A program made the translations under genes and the position numbers. A stretch of 64,000 bases of DNA, from positions 8,541,404 through 8,605,403 of the forward strand of contig NW_023503555.1 of the NCBI RefSeq assembly GCF_014529535.1, written 5' to 3'. Source of the stretch: Bradysia coprophila (Eukaryota; Arthropoda; Insecta; Diptera; Sciaridae). This document shows, one piece after another, positions 1-12,281 of this stretch (positions are counted from its first letter, which is position 1; every line of letters begins with the position of its first letter). The notes beneath the pieces are model-generated. The model saw only the letters and a program-made list of their open reading frames with translations, was not told the origin of the DNA and made no database searches.

Positions 1-3000
1 TCATGTCGCATATATCGCAAAAATGTATGCGAGTATGAACTGGCCTTAAGGCCAGTTCATGGTCGCAATATATCGCGAAATAATGTATGCGAGGTATGAA
101 CTGGCCTGTAAACGAGTATCATGACCCGGCCTTAAGGGCGAGTATGAATGGTACTGCCATATATACGGCAAGGCAGTTCATGGTCGCATATATCGCAAAA
201 AATGTATGCGAGTATGAACTGGCCTTAAGGCCAGTTCATGGTCGGCATATATCGCAAAAAAATGTATGCGAGTATGAACTGGCCTTAAGGCCAGTTCAAT
301 GCCAGTTCATGGTCGCATATAATCGCAAAAATGTATGCGAGTATGAACTGGCCTTAAGGCCAGTTCATGGTCGCATATATCGCAAAAATGTATGCGAGTA
401 TGAACTGGCCTTAAGGCAGTTCATGGTCGCATATATCGCAAAAATGTATGCGAGTATGAACTGGCCTTTAAGGCCAGTTCATGGTCGCATATATTCGCAA
501 GAAATGTATGCGAGTATGAAACTGGCCTTAAGGCCCAGTTCATGGTCGCATATATCGCAAAAAATGTAATGCGAACGTATGGAAATCTGGGCCTTAAGGC
601 CAGTTCATGGTCGCATATATCGCAAAAAATGTATGCGAGTATGAACTGCCTTAAGGCCAGTTCATGTCGCATATAGTCAAAAATGTATGCGAGTATGAAC
701 TGGCCTTAAGGCCAGTTCATGGTCGCATATATCGCAAAAATGTATCCGAGTATGAACTGGCCTTAAGCCAGTTCATGTCGCATATATCGCAAAAATGTAT
801 GCGAGTATGAACTGGCCTTAAGGCCAGTTCATGGTCGCATATATCGCAAAAATGCATATGCCGAGTTCATGGAAATCCTGTAGCATGTGCCTTAAGGCCA
901 GTTCATGGTCGCATATATCGCAAAAATGTATGCCGAGTATGAACTGGCCTTAAGGCCAGTTCATGGTCGCATATATCGCAAAAATGTATGCGAGTATGAA
1001 CTGGCCTTAAGGCCAGTTCATGGTCGCATATATCGCAAAAATGTATGCGAGTATGAACTGGCCTTAAAGGCCCAGTTCATGGTCCGCATATATCGCAAAA
1101 AATGTATGCGAGTATGAACTGGCCTTAAGGCCAGTTCATGGTCGCATATATCGCAAAAATGTATGCGAGTATGAACTGGCCTTAAGGCCAGTTCATGGTC
1201 GCATATATCGCAAAAATGTATGCGAGTATGAACTGGCCTTAAGGCCAGTTCATGGTCGCATATATCGCAAAAATGTATGCGAGTATGAACTGGCCTTAAG
1301 GCCAGTTCATGGTCGCATATATCGCAAAAATGTATGCGAGTATGAACTGGCCTTAAGGCCAGTTCATGGTCGCATATATCGCAAAAAATGTATGCGAAGT
1401 ATGAACTGGCCTTGAAGGCCAGTTCATTGGTCGCATATATCGCAAAAATGTATGCGAGTATGAACTGGCCTTAAGGCCAGTTCATGGTCGCATATATCGC
1501 AAAAATGTATGCGAGTATGAACTGGCCTTAAGGCCAGTTCATGGTCGCATATATCGCAAAAATGTATGCGAGTATGAACTGGCCTTAAGGCCAGTTCATG
1601 GTCGCATATATCGCAAAAATGTATGCGAGTATGAAACTGGCCTTAAGGCCAGTTCATGTCGCATATATCGCAAAAATGGTATGCGAGTATGAACTGGGCC
1701 TTAAGGCCAGTTCATGGTCGCATATATCGCAAAAATGTATGCGAGTATGAACTGGGCCTTAAGGCCAGTTCATGGTCGCATATATCGCAAAAATGTATGC
1801 GAGTATGAACTGGCCTTAAGCCATTCATGTCGCATATATCCAAAAATGTATGCGAGTATGAACTGCCTTAAGGCCAGTTCATGGTCGCATATATCGCAAA
1901 AATGTATGCGAGTATGAACTGGCCTTAAGGCCAGTTCATGGTCGCATATATCGCAAAAATGTATGCGAGTATGAACTGGCCTTAAGGCCAGTTCATGGTC
2001 GCATATATCGCAAAAATGTATGCGAGTATGAACTGGCCTTAAGGCCAGTTCATGGTCGCATATATCGCAAAAAATGTATGCGAGTATGAACTGGCCTTAA
2101 GGCCAGTTCATGGTCGCATATATCGCAAAAATGTATGCGAGTATGAACTGGCCTTAAGGCCAGTTCATGGTCGCATATATCGCAAAAATGTATGCGAGTA
2201 TGAACTGGCCTTAAGGCCAGTTCATGGTCGCATATATCGCAAAAATGTATGCGAGTATGAACTGGCCTTAAGGCCAGTTCATGGTCGCATATATCGCAAA
2301 AATGTATGCGAGTATGAACTGGCCTTAAGGCCAGTTCATGGTCGCATATATCGCAAAAATGTATGCGAGTATGAACTGGCCTTAAGGCCAGTTCATGGTC
2401 GCATATATCGCAAAAATGTATGCGAGTATGAACTGGCCTTAAGGCCAGTTCATGGTCGCATATATCGCAAAATGTATGCGAGTATGAACTGGCCTTAAGG
2501 CCAGTTCATGGTCGCATATATCGCAAAAATGTATCGAGTATGAACTGGCCTTAAGGCCAGTTCATGGTCGCATATATCGCAAAAATGTATGCGAGTATGA
2601 ACTGGCCTTAAGGCCAGTTCATGGTCGCATATATCGCAAAAATGTATGCGAGTATGAACTGGCCTTAAGGCCAGTTCATGGTCGCATATATCGCAAAAAT
2701 GTATGCGAGTATAGTATGAACTGGCCTTAAGGCCAGTTCATGGTCGCATATATCGCAAAAATGTATGCGAGTATGAACTGGCCTTAAGGCCAGTTCATGG
2801 TCGCATATATCGCAAAAATGTATGCGAGTATGAACTGGCCTTAAGGCCAGTTCATGGTCGCATATATCGCAAAAATGTATGCGAGTATGAACTGGCCTTA
2901 AGGCCAGTTCATGGTCGCATATATCGCAAAAATGTATGCGAGTATGAACTGGCCTTAAGGCCAGTTCATGGTCGCATATATCGCAAAAATGTATGCGAGT

Positions 3001-6000
3001 ATGAACTGGCCTTAAGGCCAGTTCATGGTCGCATATATCGCAAAAATGTATGCGAGTATGAACTGGCCTTAAGGCCAGTTCATGGTCGCATATATCGCAA
3101 AAATGTATGCGAGTATGAACTGGCCTTAAGGCCAGTTCATGGTCGCATATATCGCAAAAATGTATGCGAGTATGAACTGGCCTTAAGGCCAGTTCATGGT
3201 CGCATATATCGCAAAAATGTATGCGAGTATGAACTGGCCTTAAGGCCTTAAGGCCAGTTCATACTCGCATACATTTTTGCGATATATGCGACCATGAACT
3301 GGCCTTAAGGCCAGTTCATACTCGCATACATTTTTGCGATATATGCGACCATGAACTGGCCTTAAGGCCAGTTCATACTCGCATACATTTTTGCGATATA
3401 TGCGACCATGAACTGGCCTTAAGGCCAGTTCATACTCGCATACATTTTTGCGATATATGCGACCATGAACTGGCCTTAAGGCCAGTTCATACTCGCATAC
3501 ATTTTTGCGATATATGCGACCATGAACTGGCCTTAAGGCCAGTTCATACTCGCATACATTTTTGCGATATATGCGACCATGAACTGGCCTTAAGGCCAGT
3601 TCATACTCGCATACATTTTTGCGATATATGCGACCATGAACTGGCCTTAAGGCCAGTTCATACTCGCATACATTTTTGCGATATATGCGACCATGAACTG
3701 GCCTTAAGGCCAGTTCATACTCGCATACATTTTTGCGATATATGCGACCATGAACTGGCCTTAAGGCCAGTTCATACTCGCATACATTTTTGCGATATAT
3801 GCGACCATGAACTGGCCTTAAGGCCAGTTCATACTCGCATACATTTTTGCGATATATGCGACCATGAACTGGCCTTAAGGCCAGTTCATACTCGCATACA
3901 TTTTTGCGATATATGCGACCATGAACTGGCCTTAAGGCCAGTTCATACTCGCATACATTTTTGCGATATATGCGACCATGAACTGGCCTTAAGGCCAGTT
4001 CATACTCGCATACATTTTTGCGATATATGCGACCATGAACTGGCCTTAAGGCCAGTTCATACTCGCATACATTTTTGCGATATATGCGACCATGAACTGG
4101 CCTTAAGGCCAGTTCATACTCGCATACATTTTTGCGATATATGCGACCATGAACTGGCCTTAAGGCCAGTTCATACTCGCATACATTTTTGCGATATATG
4201 CGACCATGAACTGGCCTTAAGGCCAGTTCATACTCGCATACATTTTTGCGATATATGCGACCATGAACTGGCCTTAAGGCCAGTTCATACTCGCATACAT
4301 TTTTGCGATATATGCGACCATGAACTGGCCTTAAGGCCAGTTCATACTCGCATACATTTTTGCGATATATGCGACCATGAACTGGCCTTAAGGCCAGTTC
4401 ATACTCGCATACATTTTTGCGATATATGCGACCATGAACTGGCCTTAAGGCCAGTTCATACTCGCATACATTTTTGCGATATATGCGACCATGAACTGGC
4501 CTTAAGGCCAGTTCATACTCGCATACATTTTTGCGATATATGCGACCATGAACTGGCCTTAAGGCCAGTTCATACTCGCATACATTTTTGCGATATATGC
4601 GACCATGAACTGGCCTTAAGGCCAGTTCATACTCGCATACATTTTTGCGATATATGCGACCATGAACTGGCCTTAAGGCCAGTTCATACTCGCATACATT
4701 TTTGCGATATATGCGACCATGAACTGGCCTTAAGGCCAGTTCATACTCGCATACATTTTTGCGATATATGCGACCATGAACTGGCCTTAAGGCCAGTTCA
4801 TACTCGCATACATTTTTGCGATATATGCGACCATGAACTGGCCTTAAGGCCAGTTCATACTCGCATACATTTTTGCGATATATGCGACCATGAACTGGCC
4901 TTAAGGCCAGTTCATACTCGCATACATTTTTGCGATATATGCGACCATGAACTGGCCTTAAGGCCAGTTCATACTCGCATACATTTTTGCGATATATGCG
5001 ACCATGAACTGGCCTTAAGGCCAGTTCATACTCGCATACATTTTTGCGATATATGCGACCATGAACTGGCCTTAAGGCCAGTTCATACTCGCATACATTT
5101 TTGCGATATATGCGACCATGAACTGGCCTTAAGGCCAGTTCATACTCGCATACATTTTTGCGATATATGCGACCATGAACTGGCCTTAAGGCCAGTTCAT
5201 ACTCGCATACATTTTTGCGATATATGCGACCATGAACTGGCCTTAAGGCCAGTTCATACTCGCATACATTTTTGCGATATATGCGACCATGAACTGGCCT
5301 TAAGGCCAGTTCATACTCGCATACATTTTTGCGATATATGCGACCATGAACTGGCCTTAAGGCCAGTTCATACTCGCATACATTTTTGCGATATATGCGA
5401 CCATGAACTGGCCTTAAGGCATGGTCGCATATATCGCAAAAATGTATGCGAGTATGAACTGGCCTTAAGGCCAGTTCATGGTCGCATATATCGCAAAAAT
5501 GTATGCGAGTATGAACTGGCCTTAAGGCCAGTTCATGGTCGCATATATCGCAAAAATGTATGCGAGTATGAACTGGCCTTAAGGCCAGTTCATGGTCGCA
5601 TATATCGCAAAAATGTATGCGAGTATGAACTGGCCTTAAGGCCAGTTCATGGTCGCATATATCGCAAAAATGTATGCGAGTATGAACTGGCCTTAAGGCC
5701 AGTTCATGGTCGCATATATCGCAAAAATGTATGCGAGTATGAACTGGCCTTAAGGCCAGTTCATGGTCGCATATATCGCAAAAATGTATGCGAGTATGAA
5801 CTGGCCTTAAGGCCAGTTCATGGTCGCATATATCGCAAAAATGTATGCGAGTATGAACTGGCCTTAAGGCCAGTTCATGGTCGCATATATCGCAAAAATG
5901 TATGCGAGTATGAACTGGCCTTAAGGCCAGTTCATGGTCGCATATATCGCAAAAATGTATGCGAGTATGAACTGGCCTTAAGGCCAGTTCATGGTCGCAT

Positions 6001-6154
6001 ATATCGCAAAAATGTATGCGAGTATGAACTGGCCTTAAGGCCAGTTCATGGTCGCATATATCGCAAAAATGTATGCGAGTATGAACTGGCCTTAAGGCCA
6101 GTTCATGGTCGCATATATCGCAAAAATGTATGCGAGTATGAACTGGCCTTAAGG
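1..6154. repeat. Satellite array, 57-bp quasi-palindromic monomer, about 107 copies, three orientation blocks
   Basis: Tandem array with a period of exactly 57 bp in the clean part. Each monomer holds two dyads. The first is a perfect 26-bp palindrome with the half-site ATGAACTGGCC around a central TTAA. The second is a hairpin with arms TCGCATA and TATGCGA around a 13-nt A-rich loop. Orientation is forward at 1-3245 (about 57 copies), reverse at 3246-5418 (about 38) and forward at 5419-6154 (about 13). The first 1.9 kb is full of one- or two-base indels. From about 2720 onward the copies look identical. Because 57 is 19 codons, the array stays open in one frame (for example 2052-2498), but this is not a gene. 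The function is unknown; centromeric, subtelomeric and heterochromatic placement are all possible. Confidence 0.97.
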
Positions 6155-6770
6155 GATTCTTTGGAAAAACAGTCCACCGAAATCGGACTCATTTTCCAGC
6201 GGACTTTTTATTTGTGCCCTGAAATGTATTTGGTCACTAGAGGCCAAACTATCGTGAAAAAAAAATTCCTCGATACTTGTGTGGCTAGCAGGTGATGATC
6301 AAAAACCGAAAATATGGAATTTTCCAATTTAGTACTTTTCACATACATGAAAGCAAAGGCTCTCTAGAGTCTAGAAGGTAGAGAGCCTTTGATGAAAGCT
6401 ATGTAATGAAGTCGTACGAGGTATCTATGGAAAGATTATTACGAATACTTTCGGTTTTAAAATTCACCTTTGTGAGCTGTTGAAAATTGGAGAAAAGTGT
6501 GGCTACTCCGGCGAACTTGTAACGGATCCTCTATAACCGAAAAGCAGAGGGTACGTTTCTGGAAAGAACTCCAAAAGGAAAGTGCATGTTTTCGGTTTTT
6601 GAGCACCTCCTTCTAGTTACACAACTCGAGAATTTCCTTTGACTGTATTTTGGGCTTCTAGGGACCAATACCTTTCAGGGTTCAGTGTCAGATTTTAAAA
6701 AAATCAGCGAGAAAATTAGTCCTATTTCGGGAGGTATGTTTTCAAAAGAAAAGATCTGATCAAGAGAAAA
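6155..6770. mobile_element. Fold-back element copy A, long inverted arms
   Basis: The left arm (6155-6320) contains CCGAAATCGG and a GATCAAAAACCGAAAAT stretch. It is matched in inverse orientation by 6590-6765. A small inner hairpin (GGCTCTCTAGAG / AGGTAGAGAGCC) lies at 6360-6390. The element is related to copy B at 7390-8160 but more diverged. The left end abuts the satellite array directly. No transposase is visible, so this is a non-autonomous fold-back or MITE-like element. The ends are approximate. Confidence 0.6.
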
Positions 6771-6824
6771 TATTATTTGGAAAACCGATAAATGAACCGC
6801 TTGCTTGTTCATATCAAAAAAACA

Positions 6825-7300
6825 AAAAATACGGCGAGAAAAATCGCCAAGAAAAGTCGACAGGGTGTGAAGAGACGTAACTTATAGATACAAAAAATAT
6901 GAAAAATTTTTCTTTGTTGAGTTTCTTCTATTTGGCGATTTTTCTTGGCGTTTCTTCACATTCTGTCGATTTTTCTTGGTGATTTACCAATTCAACCAAA
7001 AACTTTGATGATTTTTTTGTTCGATACTAGGGAATCTATTCTTTTACAAAAGGTGACGGAAGGCGGTAAACACACGAGCAATTTTGCGTTGATGGGATCG
7101 ACAATTATGCTGCGTTTTCCATTGAAACTCGATATTCACCACAGGGTAAACAATGGAAAACGCAGCATAATTGTCGATCCCATCAACTCAAAATTTCTCG
7201 AGTGCTTTCGGCCTTAATCAGCAAGAAAGATCGCCAGAGTGTGAGGAAACGTCAAAATGTGATGAATTGCAAAGAAATTCTTGGTGATTTGCCTTTGGTG
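6825..7300. repeat. Nested short inverted repeats between the two fold-back elements
   Basis: There are two hairpins. One pairs 6832-6880 with 6933-6985 (GGCGAGAAAAATCGCC and its inverse). The other is a perfect or near-perfect hairpin of about 36 bp per arm, 7088-7124 with 7150-7186, containing GATCGACAATTATGCTGCG and its complement. Open frames here come from the hairpin sequence and show no protein family. Confidence 0.6.
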
Positions 7301-7389
7301 ATACTTCTGCATGTTTTACATTCACAACCGGCTGAATCTCATATTTTCTTGAGTTTTCCCACATTTTCCGAAAAAGAAGTAGGTAGTCG

Positions 7390-8160
7390 GATTCGTATTG
7401 TTCTTTCATTCATAGAGAGGGATTCTTTTGAAAAACAGCCTACCGAAATCGGGCGTGTTTTCTAGTGGAACTTTTTATAGGTACCTAGAAAGGACTTTGA
7501 CCCTAGAATCCAAAACCACTCTCTCTTACGGCTGGTGAAAGGTGATCGAAAGCCGAAAATTTGCAGGTAATTTTATGTGCTTTTGGGCCAAATAGGGTCT
7601 TATGGGGTTTGGATGCATATGCGATGAAATATGGGCACTTGAACATTTAAATTTCTCATATTTCATCGCATATGCATCCAAACCCCATAAGACCCTATAT
7701 GGCCCAAAAGCACATAAAGTTACCTTTCAAATGATACCCCACACCACCATGTACGGCTCGTGTAACTGGAGAAATATTGGTAAGAAAAGTGCAAGTTTTC
7801 TGTTGAAAACTTCAACTGCACACATTTCAGTGCGGATTAATTTTAAAACCAATGAGTCTCTCTTCGGCTCAATAGTACATGTGAATACTTTTCTAATGAC
7901 ACTCCACACGACCCTGTACGGCTCGTGTACTCGGAGAAATTTTGGTAAGACAAGTGCAAGTTTTCGGTTTTTGATCACCTTTCACCAGTCACAAAAGCTT
8001 CGAAGAATTTTTTTGAATGTGGTTTTGGGTTCTAGGGTCGAAGTCCTTTCTAGGCACATATAAAAAAGTCCACTGGAAAATGCGTCCGATTTCGGTAGGC
8101 TGTTTTTCAAAAGATTCCCTCAGAAGAGTTTATCGATGAAAGAACAATAGCTTTACTGAT
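7390..8160. mobile_element. Fold-back element copy B with arms of about 165 bp and a central long hairpin
   Basis: The left arm starts near 7395 and includes TTTTGAAAAACAGCCTACCG at 7425. The right arm (7975-8150) is its imperfect inverse. A second, nearly perfect hairpin of about 60 bp per arm sits inside at 7565-7720 (CATATGCGATGAAATATG on both sides). Two direct subrepeats (GTACGGCTCGTGTA) lie at about 7752 and 7917. Small ORFs here have no recognisable family. It reads as a non-autonomous fold-back transposon. Confidence 0.65.
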
Positions 8161-8607
8161 ACATGTACGGAGACTGGCACGTCCATCCTATAAATAAATG
8201 ACGAAATAAAACGAATTGTTGACACATTTTGGAGCTCAAGTAGAAACAAATTTAATTTGCACTTGGAATTTCATTGAGTCACACTGATGGTAAAAATAAT
8301 AAGTTTTGGACACAACTAACTCGATTTGGCTAACATCAATCATCGTAAAAAAAATTAAAATTAAAATTGTTATCAAATTATACAATGCAGAGAGAGACAG
8401 ACACGCCCACAAACAACAGCAACAGTTTTTTTTTCATCAATAAAAACTAACCAGAGCAACATATCGAACATTGAAACTAATTTAACGAAAAAACAAGGAA
8501 GAAAACATTAACGCATGCGGTTGCGGACGCGAAATGAAATTATTTTCGCTTTTCCTCTCCTTTCCCATCGACTTAGCTAAAAATTAAAAATTCCGAAGCC
8601 AATGGTT

Positions 8608-11600
8608 CTAATACTTCGGCAACTCGGAATATCTTGGCGGTGTGTTCCAGAAGGCACTTGAATTCCGTTGCAAATGTTTCTCCTCGATTTGTGGAAATAT
8701 TGCAGCCAGATCCGGTGTGGTCGGTTTGCATGAGAACAGTTTATCGATTGTGTTCACACTCACTCCGGCTTGTAGAATTATTTCACGCTTGGAGTTGGCG
8801 CCTGAAATGAACAAAAAAGAAAAATTCGTCTTCGTCTGCCATTCGATATGGAGCCACAGCTAAATCAAAACTTACGTAAACTCCAGGCTGGTGGCGGTGG
8901 ACGATTAGGACGATTTTTGCTGACTGTATCCTCGTCATCCGTTGAATCATCCGTTTCCAGCATGTCGAATGTGAGCGTCGGTTTCGTTTCCTCTTTTCGG
9001 TTCTGTTTCATTTGGTCGAGATACGCTTTTTCGTCGGCAATTTTCTTGCTTAACATTTGATCACGTTCCAGTTTGGCAGCCTCGGCCAGTTCAGCCTTTA
9101 GTTTACGTTCTCGCTCGCGTTTCTGTTCTAAAGCCTTGAGTTGCTTTTGTATTTCTTGTTGTTGTTTCAGTTGCTTTGCAGCTTCTCTTGCCGCTTCTTT
9201 TTCCTGTAATGTCGTGAATCACACAGTATGTTACAAACTGTGACGAGTTAACCAACCCAAGAGTCATTTACCTGCTTGGCTTTCATCAACTTCTCCATCT
9301 TATCCAATTTCTCCTTTTCCTGAGCCTCTCGTTGCATCTGCGCACGTTTGACACGATCATCAGCTTTACGTTTCTTCTCCAGCAATGCCTGTAATAATCG
9401 GTTAGACATCAACGTTCATCTCACTCCCGAGCAACAACGTCCTCCACTTTAACATACCTCTCTCGCTCGCGCCTGATCCTCAACACTATTGTCCCTAGAT
9501 CGGATTTTTAATGGTTGTGCAGACGCTGGTCTGCTCAGACTTCCGACTTTCGTAGACGACGATGACATTTGGGTGCGTATAGCATTCTGTGCCGAGTAAG
9601 TTCTCACTGACCCAACCGTTTTTCCGAGTGGAGTGCTATCTTTGATCGGATATCGCAGTTCGACCGACGGTGTAGTTGGTTTCGGTAGTTTGGACGTACT
9701 GTTTGTACTGCTTGCACTGCATGTGCTGCTTTCGGAATTTTGTTTGGCTAGTTGTCGGGTCTTGGTGCGAGTTTGACGAATTGGCGGAGCTGGACTGCCG
9801 AATTCTTGTAGTTTCTCAAAGGCAGCCACTTTTGCTTTCATTGGGCTCTGCACCAACGGACTAGAACGGAAGAAAATTTTGAATGCCACGAAGTGAATCG
9901 CGACTGGTCAGTGCTACTTACTTGAACAGTTCTTTTTGTTTGTTGGCATTCTTAGGCAGTTGTATTATCGGTTCCTCTTCGTCAGAATTGTCTTCGGTTA
10001 AAATGCTGCTTAAGGAAGTCTTTGATTTCCCAACATTTTCGACTTTGAGTGCTTCACCTTTTTCTTTAGCCGAATTTTTTGGTAGAACATAAGTAGCAGA
10101 TGGTGCAAGGCCATTTGAAGGTTGCTGTATGGATAGAAAATGAGTGGAAATTCATGGACAGTTTCTCGATTGCAATGACTAACCGATGGGATCTTATCCG
10201 ACGCATCTTCATAGACCGATTCCATTGTTGCATTCTTTGAACCAGCTTCCAGGTCAGTTTTCTCAGAGCTCTTCTTCCCTTTGGTTTTCTTACTTCCGAC
10301 AACTTCGGCATTTTCTTCGACGTCATCCACAGCATCTTTTTCTTGCTTGATTTCAACCATCGGTAGGACGGGTTTCTTCGTCTTCTTGCCTTTTCTCGTC
10401 TTTTTCGGCTCTAAAGGTTCATTGTTTTGCGACGAGTTCGTCTCCGATGCACTCGACTCGGCCGAAGCGGAATTTTTGTGAGTGTTACGAGTCTTCTTGG
10501 CCGGTAGTTTCTTTGGAGCGGGCACCATTGGTGGCGGCATTTTGTCCACATCACTGTGTCCGTTATTATCGTCAGCATTATCATCATCGTCATCGGATAA
10601 TGTAATGATGTTCACTTCGTTCGGTATCACCAATATGGACGAGTCTTTGTCATCGTTGCTGCTCGCCATTGATCGTACGCCAAGTGATATTTTCTCGCGC
10701 TTTATGTTCAGTGAATTGAAATCGTTTTCTTTTGCATCGGACTGTTTCGAATGGGTTGATGTCGTACTCGATTCGGTGATTCGTTCCAGTTTGATTTCTT
10801 GTCGAAGTTTCGTTCCCAGTTTCGGTAATTTCTGTTGAAAAAGAAAATGAAAATCGACGACAGCTTGAAAGAGGATCTAGTTTGGTGATCTCGGTACAAC
10901 AGTCCATTTGGGGAGAGCAATGGTGTGGCTTTAGATTTCAGTTCATAGGAAGGGAGAGATTGAACAGACCTTGAGATAAAGGACAGGTCCACCAGTCGTT
11001 AAGTCCTTTTCTGAGTCTTGTCAACTTGCAGAATGCACTAGCCTTGGAGGGTTTGTAACAGGAGGCTCTGAGGATTTGTACTAGGCTAGAGACTAGGCAG
11101 GAACTAGTCAAACATCCCGCCCACACTAACTTGTGCTCCCAACTATTCATTGATTTGGATGAACTGAGTCACTGAGTCACTGACGGTTTTAAATAAAATC
11201 TTACCAAATTTCCACTTGCAGCCGTCTTTGCCGATCGAGATGGCCGAGTATTGCCAGCAGTGGACGATGATGTTGCGGTCGACGCTTGCGTAATAGTTGT
11301 TGCATCTACACCCGAATCTTGATCTGTTCAATTAATAGAAAGGAAATTCGAATGTTTGATGGAACACAACCAATAGCAAATCGAAATTACCTTCCTCCAG
11401 ACTAGTCCGTTGTTTTTTCATGCCGGGCGCGATTTGACATTCAATAGCAGCCCTCATCTTGGCCTCGTACTCCTGAAAATGTGAAAATTGTCGTTGATTC
11501 AGATGGATAAAAAGTCAAATGAAATTCAATTTGGAGGGAACGGTTTACTGGTGGAACTATCATGATGAATCTCACATATTGGTTGTATTTTCCAATTGTC

Positions 11601-12281
11601 TAGAGTATCGCAACAAAATCAGTAAATCTGCTACTTCAATTGTGTCATCATTTGATACAAAATCTATTACTTCAATATTTTTAACATACATTCCGTTATG
11701 ATAGGATTACACTAGCCATCAGAGTTTATTTTGCCTTCACCGTCGATAGCGGAAAATTTCATTTTTAATCATCTTAAAAGAAGTTGCACTTCGCAATCAA
11801 TGACAAATTAGTTTAATAAACTATAATGTCATCGTGCGCAATGCAGTGCACATCGTACAGTGGTTGGCGGCATCAGCATCGCTATTTTGCCTTTGCTGTT
11901 CGAATCTATTAAATTATGGACTACAAACACAACATCTAACAAATTCTTGGTGCGGTACCAGTCGAACGAAAATACTAAATCGAGAATTAGATTGTCGCTC
12001 AGTTCAACCGAAAATGAAAAATCTGATGCCGGGCGACTTGAACATTCATAATTGAAGCAAAAACTTGCATCAAACAATTCCAGTTCCATTGTGCACAAAC
12101 AGTAAATTAACTGAACCCATATCCACACATTCTAATTATTTGCAACATTACGAAAACAACAAAGAAGCGCCATTGAGCTGATCACAGGCAAATTTATTAC
12201 CTCAAAACTTTTGACATCTTCCTTCCGAAAATCATCAAATGTTTTCTGCAGTTCTTTCAAATAGCCATCTAGCACTTCCAT
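8608..12281 (-). CDS. Incenp: Inner centromere protein INCENP, nine coding exons, 724 aa
   Basis: Scaffold of the chromosomal passenger complex; it binds Survivin and Borealin through its N-terminus and activates Aurora B through its C-terminal IN-box. Exons read on the minus strand: 12281-12201, 11472-11391, 11323-11205, 10831-10184, 10124-9922, 9860-9458, 9388-9272, 9203-8876, 8801-8608. All have GT-AG ends and phases sum to 725 codons with stop. Diagnostic sequences are LFNPLVQSPMKAKVAAFE (about 376-393), a charged helix of K/E/R/Q-rich exons 7-8 (about 513-630), the acidic DSTDDED ahead of PPPPAW (W658), and a C-terminal SSAFWNTPP with Ser708 and Ser709, the residues Aurora B phosphorylates in the TSS motif (here NSS). 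An Asp run (SDDDDDNADDNNG) lies in exon 4. Fly Incenp has a similar length. Identification is firm; the exact start and exons are by eye. Confidence 0.93.
11620..11760 (+). repeat. Dispersed repeat copy (family P) in INCENP intron 1
   Basis: This copy carries the family signature: 'AAATCTATTACTTCAAT', then 'TTTTAACATACATT', and a 'CGTCGATAGC' end. Other copies lie near 13130, 17525 (inverted), 36035, 39885, 40310, 41325, 44695, 45130, 45290 (inverted) and 47925 (inverted). There is no coding capacity, and the flanks do not let me define target duplications. Confidence 0.6.

Noticed and set aside
87-2498. Several open frames in the satellite array, up to 148 codons (a 19-residue repeating peptide)
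   Set aside because: The monomer is 57 bp, a multiple of three, so a stop-free frame continues by default. There is no start context, no unique flanks, and the frame breaks at every indel.
1-6154. A CRISPR-like direct repeat array
   Set aside because: There are no unique spacers between repeats; the units are head-to-tail satellite copies in a eukaryotic context.
10281-10838. Plus-strand ORFs opposite INCENP exon 4
   Set aside because: Shadow frames of a low-complexity Ser/Asp/Lys-rich exon; the minus frame carries the splice sites and family motifs.
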